This document shows positions 46,214 through 55,759 of a stretch of DNA of 64,000 nucleotides, piece by piece; position 1 is the first letter of the stretch, and the number at the start of each line of letters is the position of its first letter. Made by a program: the position numbers and the translations under genes. Source of the stretch: Hyphomicrobiales bacterium (GTDB lineage: Bacteria; Pseudomonadota; Alphaproteobacteria; Rhizobiales; Rhizobiaceae); assembly GCA_024225445.1 (NCBI GenBank), contig JAAEMP010000144.1:1-64000 (forward strand). The letters are read 5' to 3'. The notes below the pieces were generated by a model, which worked only from the letters and a program-made list of their open reading frames with translations, was not told where the DNA came from and ran no database searches.

Positions 46214-46900
46214 ATGCAAAAGGAAAATGATGCCGTAAACCCGCCGATATTTAATATTCCCAGGGTCGCTGTTATCATCATGTTCTTAATTGCGGTGTTT
46301 CACGTAATAAGAGTATGGATTGTACCAGATCAATACGATCAGGATTTTATTCTACTTTTTGCCGCAATTCCTGCCCGGTATAGTGATCTGGGAGGATTGC
46401 TGCCATATCCGTTTGCTGCCTGGTATACCCCGTTAACCCATGCTTTTGTTCACGCGGATTTGGGGCATTTGCTGATAAATCTGGCATGGATGCTTGCATT
46501 TGGTTCGCCGGTCGCCTTGCGCTTTGGGCCTGCACGCTATCTGGCTCTGTTCTGCTTCAGTGCTTTGGTCGCTTTTGCTTTTCATCTGATCACTCATCAA
46601 AAGGGGTTTGGACCAATGATTGGCGCATCCGGTGCAGTATCCGCGTTTATGGGAGCTGCGATCCGACTTCAGCGTGATGTTAAAAAACCGGTCTTGCCGT
46701 TAACTGAGAGTTTTAAAAATAGGGGATTTCTGGCTTTTGTCGGAGTTTGGTTTGCTATTAATTACCTGATTGGCATGGAACCCGGATTAGTAACGGGTGA
46801 AGATACGCAAATTGCCTGGGAAGCACATATTGGCGGTTTTTTGACCGGTCTGCTGCTGTTCAAATTTTTTGACCCCATGGTCCCCGAAAATTCTAATTAG
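46214..46900 (+). CDS. Rhomboid family intramembrane serine protease
   Basis: The 228-residue product has six or seven membrane helices, H-A-F-V-H-A-D-L-G-H-L-L-I-N near 82, the catalytic G-A-S-G-A-V-S near 138 and the partner His in W-E-A-H-I-G-G-F near 205. It cleaves membrane proteins within the bilayer. ATG 46214 is chosen over a TTG at 46205. A CBS protein gene follows after 75 bp. Confidence 0.93.
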   Translation: MQKENDAVNPPIFNIPRVAVIIMFLIAVFHVIRVWIVPDQYDQDFILLFAAIPARYSDLGGLLPYPFAAWYTPLTHAFVHADLGHLLINLAWMLAFGSPVALRFGPARYLALFCFSALVAFAFHLITHQKGFGPMIGASGAVSAFMGAAIRLQRDVKKPVLPLTESFKNRGFLAFVGVWFAINYLIGMEPGLVTGEDTQIAWEAHIGGFLTGLLLFKFFDPMVPENSN

Positions 46901-46974
46901 GGCCGAACTTGTATTTTGGTGTCAATTTGGCCAAAATGCAATTGGTTATCCCTGAAACAAGCGAGGAGTTAAGC

Positions 46975-47403
46975 ATGTCGGTAGCAACAATGCTGGAAGG
47001 TAAGCCCAGAAATATCATATCATCATTGCCAGATGATAATGTCGCCGTTGTCGTAGGGTTATTGGCTAAACACCGTATCGGAGCGGTTATCATACGTGAC
47101 AAGTCTGGCAAAGTATTGGGAATATTGTCAGAGCGTGACATTGTTCGCGAAATTGCCCGCGAAGGTGCAGCTGTGCTGAATACGTCAGTATCCGGGTGTA
47201 TGACCAGCAAAGTATTGTCGTGTACGACAGAGGATTCCATCAATCACGTTATGGAAGTAATGACAGAGAATCGTTTTCGCCATATGCCCGTGATAAACAA
47301 TGGAGAACTGCTGGGTATTATTTCGATTGGTGATGTTGTTAAATGCAAAATCGAACAAGCCGAACAAGATGCCCAGGATATGAGGGATTACATCACCTCA
47401 TAA
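46975..47403 (+). CDS. Two-CBS-domain protein
   Basis: The 142-residue product is one Bateman module: CBS1 about 8-62 (ending G-I-L-S-E-R-D-I-V-R) and CBS2 about 75-130 (R-H-M-P-V, ending G-I-I-S-I-G-D-V-V-K). Such small proteins bind AMP, ATP or NADH and act as regulators. The start at ATG 46975 has a GAGGAG site 7 bp before it; the upstream 22 codons are not conserved. Confidence 0.9.
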   Translation: MSVATMLEGKPRNIISSLPDDNVAVVVGLLAKHRIGAVIIRDKSGKVLGILSERDIVREIAREGAAVLNTSVSGCMTSKVLSCTTEDSINHVMEVMTENRFRHMPVINNGELLGIISIGDVVKCKIEQAEQDAQDMRDYITS

Positions 47404-47419
47404 AATGTTTTCAGCAGGG

Positions 47420-47749
47420 CTACCGGTTCTGGATTTGCCTCTTTTTTTTATGTCGTTTGTTGATCCAGATGAAGTAGATATTGCGCGAATATATGAACAA
47501 ACCCATTCCCTGGCCCAGTATGAATACTGGATCCATACGGTAAATTGCATATATCAGCAGCATTGCACCTCCAATGAATGAAAAATACCAGAATGCTTCC
47601 GGTACAATGCTGATGCGGGCTTTTTCACTTACGATCCATTGCACGATGAAACGCATTGAGAACATAAGCTGAGCGCCAAATCCAACGCTTAACCATATCA
47701 ACTCGGTTACCGATGTATCTGCCCACCATTGGACCAGTGCATTTATCAT
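47420..47749 (-). CDS. Lipid-A-disaccharide synthase N-terminal-like (LAB_N) membrane protein
   Basis: The 109-residue product has three membrane helices and the LAB_N pattern: G-F-G-A-Q-L-M-F-S-M-R-F-I-V-Q-W near 23-38, then P-E-A-F-W-Y-F-S and a late G-Q-G-M-G-L-F-I-Y-S-R-N. It commonly travels with dolichol-phosphate-type glycosyltransferases in lipid A modification. It follows the GT2 gene by 40 bp on the same strand. Confidence 0.9.
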   Translation of the reverse strand: MINALVQWWADTSVTELIWLSVGFGAQLMFSMRFIVQWIVSEKARISIVPEAFWYFSFIGGAMLLIYAIYRMDPVFILGQGMGLFIYSRNIYFIWINKRHKKKRQIQNR

Positions 47750-47788
47750 AGTGATCTTTCGATGAGTGACTCCAAGACCAGCTTGTAT

Positions 47789-48526
47789 CTACTCTTCCGT
47801 GATTTCTGGTGCAATCGTTCTTTTCCGCAGCCATGATACACCAACAAGATCATACATCCCGATTAGCGCTCGATTGAAATTGTTATATTTCGACACACCG
47901 GCAAGACGGGCGCGGTCATTAACAGACACATATTTGCATTTGTAGCCATAGGTCTGGAACAAGGCTGGCAAATATCGATGGATAGAGGAGAAAAACGGCA
48001 GACGAAGGAAAGCTGATTTCCAGTATATCTTGATGCCACACCCGGTATCAGGGCAACCGTCCCGTAATACCCAGTCTCGAATCTTGTTTGCAGCGCGCGA
48101 AGCAAGGCGTTTTGAACCGGTATCTTTTCTGCTGGTACGAATACCCCCAACCAGCGCAACTTTATCAATACCAGAGTTATCCAGAGGGTCATCCAGTTGC
48201 TGATACATTTTCGAGATATCGTGAGGGTCATTTTGTCCATCACCATCCATCTGGGCGATAACAGGAAATTTTGCCGCCAGTATTCCCGTACGCAATCCAG
48301 CACTTTGGCCAGCATTGGTTAAATGTCTTATATAACGTAATTTCTTAGATGTTTTCCGCAATGAATTGATTTCATGGATTGATCCATCATTTGAATTATC
48401 GTCAACAACAATAATCTCACCCAAAACATCTGGTGGAATAGCCTTAAAACTCTCCTCGACCAACCTGCCGATATTACCTTCTTCATTATAGGCTGGAATT
48501 ACCAGTGATATTTTACTCTTTTTCAT
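47789..48526 (-). CDS. Family 2 glycosyltransferase (polyprenyl-phosphate sugar type)
   Basis: The 245-residue product has the DPM1/ArnC-like GT2 pattern: V-I-P-A-Y-N-E-E-G-N near 9, V-V-D-D-N-S-N-D-G near 40 and A-Q-M-D-G-D-G-Q-N-D-P near 92 (the metal-binding D-x-D). It lacks long C-terminal membrane helices, as in DPM1. It probably makes a polyprenyl-phosphate sugar used by the divergent GT39 enzyme. Confidence 0.9.
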   Translation of the reverse strand: MKKSKISLVIPAYNEEGNIGRLVEESFKAIPPDVLGEIIVVDDNSNDGSIHEINSLRKTSKKLRYIRHLTNAGQSAGLRTGILAAKFPVIAQMDGDGQNDPHDISKMYQQLDDPLDNSGIDKVALVGGIRTSRKDTGSKRLASRAANKIRDWVLRDGCPDTGCGIKIYWKSAFLRLPFFSSIHRYLPALFQTYGYKCKYVSVNDRARLAGVSKYNNFNRALIGMYDLVGVSWLRKRTIAPEITEE

Positions 48527-48664
48527 CGGAATTATTAGTCAGTATTTTCAGGGATTTGTCGAATTTGTTTTTCATTGACTTGGAGCGGAGTTGATCTCAT
48601 ACACTTTGAGGAAACGCAAGTGCCCATGTAGAGTTCAGTTGCTTGCCTAGGGGAAAATGTCGGT

Positions 48665-50155
48665 TTGACCACCACTTCTGAAAGCACAAGTATTCCAGCA
48701 AACCCACAATTGCAACGGCCCTGGGCACAAATCACCATTGCAGTTATGGCAATTATTTTGATTGTGCGACTGGTTTCGCTGCATTTTAATACCACGGCCC
48801 TGTTTTTTGATGAGGCACAATACTGGCTATGGGGAAAGGAACCGGACTTTGGATATTTTTCCAAGCCACCGGTTCTTGGCTGGACAATTGCCTTGTTTAC
48901 AAAAATTTGCGGGTCCGACAGTGAGTTTTGCCTGCGCTTGCCTTCTTCCATAATCCATACTGGCACAGCTTTTCTTATTTTTCTCACGACCGCTCGATTG
49001 TTTGATGCTCGTACCGGTTTTTGGGCGGCAATATCTTTTGCGACGCTGCCGGGAATATCGCTTTCCTCAACATTGATTTCTACAGATGTACCTCTGTTGT
49101 TTTGCTGGGCGGGGGCATTGTGGTCATTTTTACGGATAAAAGAGAATATGAACTGGGCGAACACCATTCTGCTGGGGCTGTTTATCGGGTTCGGGCTGAT
49201 GTCAAAATATGCCATGGCCTATTTCTTTTTGTGTGCACTCATTTACGCATTACTGGACAAACATGCGCGTATTACTGTTTTCAGCCTGAAGTTTTTGACT
49301 TCTACGATCATCGCACTGATTATCTTATCTCCAAATATCGCGTGGAATTTTCAACATCAATTCATTACGGCCAGCCACACTGGAGATAATATCGGCTGGC
49401 GTGGCAGTGATTTGCATCTGGATAAAGTCGCGGAGTTTATCGGCAGTCAATTCGGGGTTTTTGGACCAGTGTTGTTTGCATTCTTCCTGATCGCTATGAT
49501 CAGGTTTGTGCGTGAAGGGTGGGCCCCTGAACAGAAATTTCTGGTAATGTTTTCGTTGCCGGTTTTGGTTTTGATCACATTTCAGGCGCTGATGAGTAAA
49601 GCCTATGCCAACTGGGCGGCAGCAACCTATGTAGCGGCCAGCATTTTGATCGCGGATATTCTGATTAATCGTGCGCCACCCATCTGGAACCGGATATCCC
49701 TTTCTATTCATGTATTCCTGTTCATGGGATTAAGTATCGCAGTTGTCTATTCCGCGCCGGGATATCTCACACTTCCAAACGGTAAAGAACCCTTTGAACG
49801 GTTACAGGGATGGCGCGAAATTGCTGATGAAACCAGCAAAAAACTGGATGAATTTGAATATTCTGCGGTTTTAAGTGACCACAGACATCTGACAGCGGAA
49901 TTGGTCTATACATTGCGCAACCGACCAGAGAAAGTATTTGCATTTCATCAAACAAACTCACCTCATGACCATTACCAAATGACCAGGCCGTATCGCGGTA
50001 TACCCAGCGGATCGATATTGCTGGTGACCCGCTCACAGAATATTAAAAAATATTCACCCTATTTTCAAGGTATCACCGCTCGGGGTACAGCTGAAATATC
50101 ATCTGGAAAAATACGAAAACTGTGGTTTTTTCAATTGAATGATTACCGGAGATAA
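48665..50155 (+). CDS. GT39/ArnT-like membrane glycosyltransferase
   Basis: The 496-residue product has about ten membrane helices in the first 360 residues and a periplasmic C-terminal domain. Near residue 42-62, after helix 1, F-F-D-E-A-Q-Y-W-L-W and F-S-K-P-P give the catalytic D-E loop and P-P signature of the PMT/ArnT family. It should transfer a sugar from polyprenyl phosphate to lipid A or another envelope lipid. The start may be TTG 48665; no better one is seen before helix 1. The PAP2 gene overlaps its 3' end or follows after 49 bp, depending on its start. Confidence 0.88.
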   Translation: MTTTSESTSIPANPQLQRPWAQITIAVMAIILIVRLVSLHFNTTALFFDEAQYWLWGKEPDFGYFSKPPVLGWTIALFTKICGSDSEFCLRLPSSIIHTGTAFLIFLTTARLFDARTGFWAAISFATLPGISLSSTLISTDVPLLFCWAGALWSFLRIKENMNWANTILLGLFIGFGLMSKYAMAYFFLCALIYALLDKHARITVFSLKFLTSTIIALIILSPNIAWNFQHQFITASHTGDNIGWRGSDLHLDKVAEFIGSQFGVFGPVLFAFFLIAMIRFVREGWAPEQKFLVMFSLPVLVLITFQALMSKAYANWAAATYVAASILIADILINRAPPIWNRISLSIHVFLFMGLSIAVVYSAPGYLTLPNGKEPFERLQGWREIADETSKKLDEFEYSAVLSDHRHLTAELVYTLRNRPEKVFAFHQTNSPHDHYQMTRPYRGIPSGSILLVTRSQNIKKYSPYFQGITARGTAEISSGKIRKLWFFQLNDYRR

Positions 50156-50204
50156 TCAATGCATAACCCGACCAGATCTGTCCAGACAGCAAAGAGGCGT
50201 GTCA

Positions 50205-50909
50205 ATGTATCGTGAAGCGGATACTGGCAAATTTGCGATTGTGGCAATGGTTTTATCCGCATTGGCTTCAATTGCGGCGGCAGTAGTGTTTTTAACCAAC
50301 CCGGGGATTGATCTTCTCATCCAGCGGCATTTTTACTCCCAGGAGACCGGGTTTATCCTTAACTTCTACCCGTCTGTTGGTTATTTGCGAAGCTTGGCGA
50401 TTTATGCCTATGCCTTATGGTATACGACAGTAATCTTCGGACTGGTATCTTCAATTTTCAATGTCGATTGGCGGGTTTCCAACTATTTTGGTTTTGGAAT
50501 GAAGCAATGGTTGTATCTGACCACTACTTCGCTCATCGGGCCGTTACTGATTGTCAATATCATTCTGAAAAACAATTGGGGCAGGGCCCGTCCACGACAA
50601 TTGCTGGAATTTGGTGGCAATCAGGAATTCAGTCCGCCGTTATTGTTGTCGGACCAATGCCAGACCAATTGTTCTTTTGTCTCCGGCGAACCTTCTTCCA
50701 TGTTCATGATATTTATCTCGCTGGCATTTGTTCTGCCGGCAAAACGCTACTTGCTGATCATCCTGATGATAGTCATGGGAACGTTGTCCGGCATCATGAG
50801 AATGGGCCAGGGGGGGCATTTTTTGTCCGATGTAATATTTGCCGGGTTATTTATGGTATTGAGCGCGGCCATTATCTACTGGATGATGTTTAATACCAAA
50901 CGAAGTTGA
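50205..50909 (+). CDS. PAP2-family membrane phosphatase (LpxE/F-like)
   Basis: The 234-residue product has six membrane helices and the three PAP2 motifs: K-N-N-W-G-R-A-R-P-R near 126, S-G-E-P-S-S near 165 (G-H in most relatives is P-S-S here), and S-G-I-M-R-M-G-Q-G-G-H-F-L-S-D near 200. Enzymes of this kind remove phosphate from lipid A or undecaprenyl diphosphate in the periplasm. ATG 50205 starts just before the first helix. Its place beside GT39, GT2 and LAB_N genes supports envelope-lipid remodelling. Confidence 0.85.
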   Translation: MYREADTGKFAIVAMVLSALASIAAAVVFLTNPGIDLLIQRHFYSQETGFILNFYPSVGYLRSLAIYAYALWYTTVIFGLVSSIFNVDWRVSNYFGFGMKQWLYLTTTSLIGPLLIVNIILKNNWGRARPRQLLEFGGNQEFSPPLLLSDQCQTNCSFVSGEPSSMFMIFISLAFVLPAKRYLLIILMIVMGTLSGIMRMGQGGHFLSDVIFAGLFMVLSAAIIYWMMFNTKRS

Positions 50910-50953
50910 TGTAGCCTTTGATAAAAATTTGATCAACTGCTGCAACAATCGGA

Positions 50954-51700
50954 TCAGTTTTTCAACGCGTTGATCCGTGAACTTAGCTGATCAAAACCGA
51001 CCGCACCAAAGACAACTTCGCCTCCAACCACGTATGAAGGTGTACCGGTGATACCCAGGTCATTAGCAATCAAATTGTTTTCGCGAAGCGCTTCGATGAT
51101 ATAAGGCTTTGCCATTTCTTGGCGCAACAATTTTTCGTCCACACCAAATGACACGGCCATCTCAATTGCCTTTTTCTCACCTTTGCGTCCCCTGATACTC
51201 AGCAGTTTCTGGTGAAACTCATAGTAGTCTTCCGGCTTTAACGTACTAAATGCAATGCTGACATTATGGGCTTCATAGGATTGTTGTCCCAATACCGGCC
51301 ATTCCTTGATAATGAATTTCACATCAGGATTGGTTTCAAGAATTTTTTTCATATCGATCATCGCCCGCTGGCAATAGGGGCAGTTGTAATCGAAAAACTC
51401 GACAACCTTATACTTGGCATCCGGATTGCCAATCTCAACCTGATATTTTGAAGAGTAGATTATCTCAGCTTTTTTGGTCAAAGTTTCCTGCTGCTTTGCC
51501 ACTTGTTCAGCTTTTTGTCTGGCTTCAAAAATTTCCTGCATTTCACCGAGGATTTCCGGATTTTTCAGCAAATATTCACGGATAATTTTTTCAATTTCTG
51601 GCCTGTCGGCTGCATCAAGAGCAGCGGTAGAGGTTGGAAACAAAGCTGTGGAAATGGAAATGAATAAAACAGCGAATGCAAATCGTGGGGTGTATTTCAT
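50954..51700 (-). CDS. DsbA-family thiol-disulfide protein (Com1/ScsC-like)
   Basis: The 248-residue product has a signal peptide (about 1-28), a helical dimerization-like region (30-70), the F-F-D-Y-N-C-P-Y-C active site near 107-115 and the cis-Pro loop G-T-P-S-Y near 210. The extra N-terminal helices fit BdbD/ScsC-type isomerases more than E. coli DsbA. It could help fold the Cys-rich secreted proteins of this genome; it is followed on the other side by an M48 protease gene in the same direction. Confidence 0.92.
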   Translation of the reverse strand: MKYTPRFAFAVLFISISTALFPTSTAALDAADRPEIEKIIREYLLKNPEILGEMQEIFEARQKAEQVAKQQETLTKKAEIIYSSKYQVEIGNPDAKYKVVEFFDYNCPYCQRAMIDMKKILETNPDVKFIIKEWPVLGQQSYEAHNVSIAFSTLKPEDYYEFHQKLLSIRGRKGEKKAIEMAVSFGVDEKLLRQEMAKPYIIEALRENNLIANDLGITGTPSYVVGGEVVFGAVGFDQLSSRINALKN

Positions 51701-51780
51701 CTAATAAATTCTCCGGATGGAATCATATGCAGTTGTTATTTCACTAACATTCGATCCAGTTTTTGGGTTTATGATCAGGG

Positions 51781-53157
51781 TTAGCGTTTTCTTTTCGGCA
51801 CCTTATACTTGATAATATCGTGAAGTCGAAGCCATTGTGGTGATCCTGTCTTCAACTTTTTTTGAGCACGCATTGCATATTGTTTGGCCTGTTTGTATTT
51901 GCCGATATTAAAATTGTGTTCAGCAGCAGCTGCCAGTGCCAGGCTCTGGTTACCTTTCATTCCATAGGCCCGTGCCAGATATTCATAGCCATTACCTGTC
52001 TTTGGGTCCCGGGAAATGCCAGCTTTTAGTTCCTTGATCGCCTGATCAACCAGGTTACGATTGCCGGTTTCAAGCATTGCATGGCCGAGTCCAATCTTGA
52101 TAATGCCGGATTTGTGCTTGTCCAGTTTATAGGCTCGCTGGAAGGGTTTGATTGCCGCCTGACCTTTGCCGGATTTTAACAATATCTCCCCCTTCATTTC
52201 ATGTAGAAATGCAAAATTCGGATACTGTTTGATCAGTTTGTTAATCTTCTGAATTGCTGCACCATATGATCCGGCCAGATAAGTCGCGATTGCATCGCCA
52301 TAACGAGCTGCCGGGGAATTCAGGTTTTTGGAAAACAGCCGGCGCACACCAACGCCACCACGGGTATAAGCGGCTATTTTCGCCCGGGCCATATCATGGC
52401 GAAATTGCAGGCTTTTACTATCAAGTTTTGAAAAATACGGGCTAGCATGTGCCAGCTCTGTCATGAAGGCTATACGTTGTCGGGGCAAGGGATGGGAAAC
52501 CCTGTAAGGATCTGTATTGGCTGAGAGGTTCAGCGAGCGTGAAAATCGCTTGAACGTTGTTAGCAGTCCTTTTGATGATTGCCGGGTCTTTTGCAGCAGG
52601 TTAAAAGCTGTTCGATCAGCCGAACGCTCCTCTTCACGCTGATAGGAAAGGGTGCTGCGTCTGAATGCATCACCCGAGCCATATATCAGTGCCCCACTGG
52701 CCGCATCCCCGGCTTCACCACCGGCAACCGCTGCGCCGACACCGGCCAACATGCCTAGCACGGCCAGTATTTGGGCTTTTTCAACCCGGTCACGTAACCG
52801 GTGCAAATGTCCACCGACGATATGTCCGGTTTCATGGGCAATCACACCAATGATTTCGTTCGGCACCAATGCGGTCTGGATTGCTCCCAGATTGATAAAC
52901 ATAAGCCTGCCGGTAACAAACGCATTGAACTCCGGTTTATTTACCAGATAGATTTTTATACTTTTTTTGCCCAGCCCAGCCGCCGCGAAAATCGGTGAGG
53001 TATAATCTTTCAAAAGCCCTTCTATTTCAGCATCGCGCACCAGTGGTGGCGCTGAACGTTTTCTCTGGGCCGCAGAATCACCTGCCGACGATGAGAATAC
53101 AGACAAGAAAAACAGAAATATAAGGGTTGCTTTACCCAAAATGCTGAAATGTTTCAT
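51781..53157 (-). CDS. BepA/YfgC-like M48 metalloprotease with TPR
   Basis: The 458-residue product has a signal peptide (about 1-25), an M48 protease domain (H-E-T-G-H near 109-113, third ligand in E-E-R-S-A-D near 178) and TPR repeats at about 300-440. BepA-type proteins check assembly of LptD and other outer-membrane proteins, acting as protease and chaperone in the periplasm. It lies 80 bp before the DsbA-type gene on the same strand, a sensible envelope-quality pair. Confidence 0.92.
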   Translation of the reverse strand: MKHFSILGKATLIFLFFLSVFSSSAGDSAAQRKRSAPPLVRDAEIEGLLKDYTSPIFAAAGLGKKSIKIYLVNKPEFNAFVTGRLMFINLGAIQTALVPNEIIGVIAHETGHIVGGHLHRLRDRVEKAQILAVLGMLAGVGAAVAGGEAGDAASGALIYGSGDAFRRSTLSYQREEERSADRTAFNLLQKTRQSSKGLLTTFKRFSRSLNLSANTDPYRVSHPLPRQRIAFMTELAHASPYFSKLDSKSLQFRHDMARAKIAAYTRGGVGVRRLFSKNLNSPAARYGDAIATYLAGSYGAAIQKINKLIKQYPNFAFLHEMKGEILLKSGKGQAAIKPFQRAYKLDKHKSGIIKIGLGHAMLETGNRNLVDQAIKELKAGISRDPKTGNGYEYLARAYGMKGNQSLALAAAAEHNFNIGKYKQAKQYAMRAQKKLKTGSPQWLRLHDIIKYKVPKRKR

Positions 53158-53903
53158 ACAATTATCCGTTATGTTTTCCCGTAAGGTTAGACTGGTAGTA
53201 ACTAATTCCTCAATAAGGCAGATTTACGCCAAATAAGATAGTTCTATTCAACGTTTTCAGCTGTAGCATTTCTTGGAGTTTGTTCAATAATTCCTGAATG
53301 CTTTGATTTGGCTCATTTTGTTCGAAATCAGCGTCTCTTTTGCATCATGGACAAGGTGTCCCTGCAAAAAAGAAACCGCTGATAACGGGCGAGATGGGCC
53401 AAACCCCCAGCTAATTTTTTGGGGCGGAACGAATTTCGGCCCCTTTCCTGAAATGGCCAGCCATTCAGCGGAAAATTCATCAAGAAAGTTGCTCGAAATT
53501 CATCTACGTCAAATCCGTCAGGAATTCTTGAAGACTCTTATGGGTTGAATTGTTTGTCTCGGTTCCAATTTTTAGGTTTGGCAGGCTTTTGGACATTCGT
53601 TGAATATACAAAATCCAAATTATAAGCCAGTTTATACTATATCCGGTTATTCAGGGCCTGATCCTGGCTAAATCAGATTTTGATTGGGCGATTGACGTTT
53701 TGGTGCTGATAATAATTTGTGGTTACCGCAAAAAGTCAATCGAACGCCGCTATATGACGCCAATGAAGGTAAAGAAGCGCTGGTCATTGCGAATAAGAGT
53801 GTCTATCACCGTGCACTGGGACCGTGCATTGGAGATGGAATATCAAACTTCATTCATTGGAAACAATTGAATATCTGACAAGAAACGGACAGGTAACAGG
53901 TAT
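53158..53903. other. Intergenic region with a diverged repeat related to the MITE interior
   Basis: There is no convincing gene in these 746 bp. The segment at about 53300-53450 resembles the interior of the element at 43577-43767: tgcaaaaaag followed by ccgctgataacgggc against tgcaagaaaa followed by ccaccgataatgggc, with matching sequence on both sides. At about 53710-53880 the plus strand has a short open stretch without a start that could be a gene remnant. No terminal repeats are seen. Confidence 0.35.
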
Positions 53904-55070
53904 ATGCAGATGTTAATTTCTCCATCAAACCGCTCGAATATCGATTCATTTATCGCAATGGATGTGGTGGCGAAAGCGACTCAATTATCCGCGCAGGGCA
54001 GGGACATTATTTCAATGGCTGTCGGGCAACCCGGTGCTCCGGCTCCAAAATGTGCTTTGGAAGCGGCAGTTCTCCAAATTCAATCCGGATCTGTCGGCTA
54101 TACCGGCGCTCCCGGGATTGACAGGCTGCGAAACCGGATCGCGGAACATTACAAAATCAAATATGATGTGGAAGTAGATCCGCAGCGGGTTTTTGCGACA
54201 ACCGGTTCATCGGCCGGATTTGTTCTGGCATTCTTATCGATGTTTGACGCAGGAAGTCGCATTGCAATTCCGTCTCCCGGCTATCCCGCCTATCGCAATA
54301 TTATCAAAGCACTTTCGATGAACCCGGTGGAGATTCAAACCACCCCCGAAAGCCGTTGGACTTTAACGGCTGGGTTACTTGAAGATGCACATAGATCAGA
54401 AAAGTTGGACGGCGTGCTGTTTGCCAATCCGAATAATCCAAATGGAACTATGCTGGAACGCGGGGAATTCGTGAAGCTAATGGAAATGTCATCCAATCTC
54501 GGCATTCGCTTCATATCGGATGAAATTTATCACGGCCTGACTTACACAATGGATGAGACCTGTGCCCTGGAATTTTCAGATGATGTCACTATCATTAATT
54601 CCTTCTCCAAATATTATTGTATGACCGGTTGGCGAATTGGCTGGATGATTGTCCCCGAATGCCTGATAAGAACCATTGACCGGCTGCAGCAAAATCTGTT
54701 TATTTGTGCGCCTGAAATCTCTCAGGTGGTTGCACTGGCGGCTTTTGACGGACAGCAGGAGATGGAAGCTGTGCGGCAAAATTATGAAACAAATCGCGCG
54801 TTATTTCTGGATCGTCTACCAAAGCTCTCATTGACCAATATCCAGCCGATAGACGGGGCGTTTTACGCCTATGCTGATATCAGCCCGCTTTCAGCCAATT
54901 CCATGCAACTGGCAAATGAAATACTTGATCAAACCGGTGTTGCTGTGACACCCGGGTTGGATTTTGATTTGTTGAGAGGCGGTTCATGGATGCGTTTTTC
55001 CTTTGCCGGAAATTATCAGCGCATGGTAGAGGGATTTGATCGAATGGATCACTGGTTGTCGCGCAGGTAA
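53904..55070 (+). CDS. Class I/II pyridoxal-phosphate aminotransferase
   Basis: The 388-residue product has the fold-type I aminotransferase pattern: G-Q-P-G-A-P near 40, N-P-N-N-P-N-G near 173, D-E-I-Y-H-G near 203, and the PLP Lys in S-F-S-K-Y-Y-C-M-T-G-W-R-I-G-W near 233. It fits aspartate/alanine-type aminotransferases. It stands alone before the nuo operon. The exact substrate pair is not readable. Confidence 0.92.
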   Translation: MQMLISPSNRSNIDSFIAMDVVAKATQLSAQGRDIISMAVGQPGAPAPKCALEAAVLQIQSGSVGYTGAPGIDRLRNRIAEHYKIKYDVEVDPQRVFATTGSSAGFVLAFLSMFDAGSRIAIPSPGYPAYRNIIKALSMNPVEIQTTPESRWTLTAGLLEDAHRSEKLDGVLFANPNNPNGTMLERGEFVKLMEMSSNLGIRFISDEIYHGLTYTMDETCALEFSDDVTIINSFSKYYCMTGWRIGWMIVPECLIRTIDRLQQNLFICAPEISQVVALAAFDGQQEMEAVRQNYETNRALFLDRLPKLSLTNIQPIDGAFYAYADISPLSANSMQLANEILDQTGVAVTPGLDFDLLRGGSWMRFSFAGNYQRMVEGFDRMDHWLSRR

Positions 55071-55166
55071 ACCAGAAGGGGTCCAACATTCTCGTTTCCG
55101 CCAAATTGAGCTTCATTATTGGGCAAAACTGAGAAATAATTGTGAGGAATTGATAAAGGTCAATTT

Positions 55167-55196
55167 TTCACGCTTTGTCTCTTGCCATTGTATAGT
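55167..55196 (+). promoter_or_regulatory. Candidate promoter of the nuo operon
   Basis: TTCACG (55167-55172) and TATAGT (55191-55196) are separated by 18 bp and lie about 93 bp before the nuoA start. The match to the sigma-70 consensus is modest. Confidence 0.3.
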
Positions 55197-55288
55197 CTGT
55201 GGGATAACCAACTTCCAACATATCTGTACTGGAAATTGAGCGAAAAAGCGGTCACAATCTGTTATCGTAATAAATAGGAGCGCATAAC

Positions 55289-55654
55289 TTGGAATCATTG
55301 CTGCTATCATATCTTCCGGTAATCATATTTATAGGTATTTCACTGATTATTGGCATGGCACTTCTGGTGGCCCCCTTCCTGGTCGCGTTCAAAGCCCCCG
55401 ACTCTGAGAAATTGTCAGCTTATGAATGTGGTTTTAACCCGTTTGATGATGCGCGCATGAAGTTCGATGTCCGATTTTATCTGGTCGCCATATTGTTCAT
55501 CATCTTTGATCTGGAAGTTGCCTTCCTGTTTCCATGGGCCGTCAGTTTTGGAACATTGGGTTGGTTTGGATTCTGGTCGATGACAGTATTCCTGGGGATT
55601 CTCACCATTGGATTTATTTATGAGTGGAAAAAAGGTGCCCTGGAATGGGATTGA
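55289..55654 (+). CDS. nuoA: NADH-quinone oxidoreductase subunit A
   Basis: The 121-residue product has three membrane helices and the loop Y-E-C-G-F-N-P-F near 46 that reacts to the active/deactive state, then [13 protein letters not shown] near 62. The start is TTG at 55289, with AGGAG 8 bp upstream. First gene of the complex I operon. Confidence 0.96.
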   Translation: MESLLLSYLPVIIFIGISLIIGMALLVAPFLVAFKAPDSEKLSAYECGFNPFDDARMKFDVRFYLVAILFIIFDLEVAFLFPWAVSFGTLGWFGFWSMTVFLGILTIGFIYEWKKGALEWD

Positions 55655-55759
55655 CCTTGTTGGCTGAACTAATGGTTATCCGCAAAGAGCTCGAATAAAG
55701 GCTCCAGAATACTGTTGGTAGCAGGAAAGATGCGCAACGATGAATAAGAAAGCACGTAA

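Noticed and set aside
48535-49215. Minus-strand 226-codon frame between the two glycosyltransferase genes
   Set aside because: It is antisense to the start of the GT39 gene, whose membrane helices and D-E loop are convincing.
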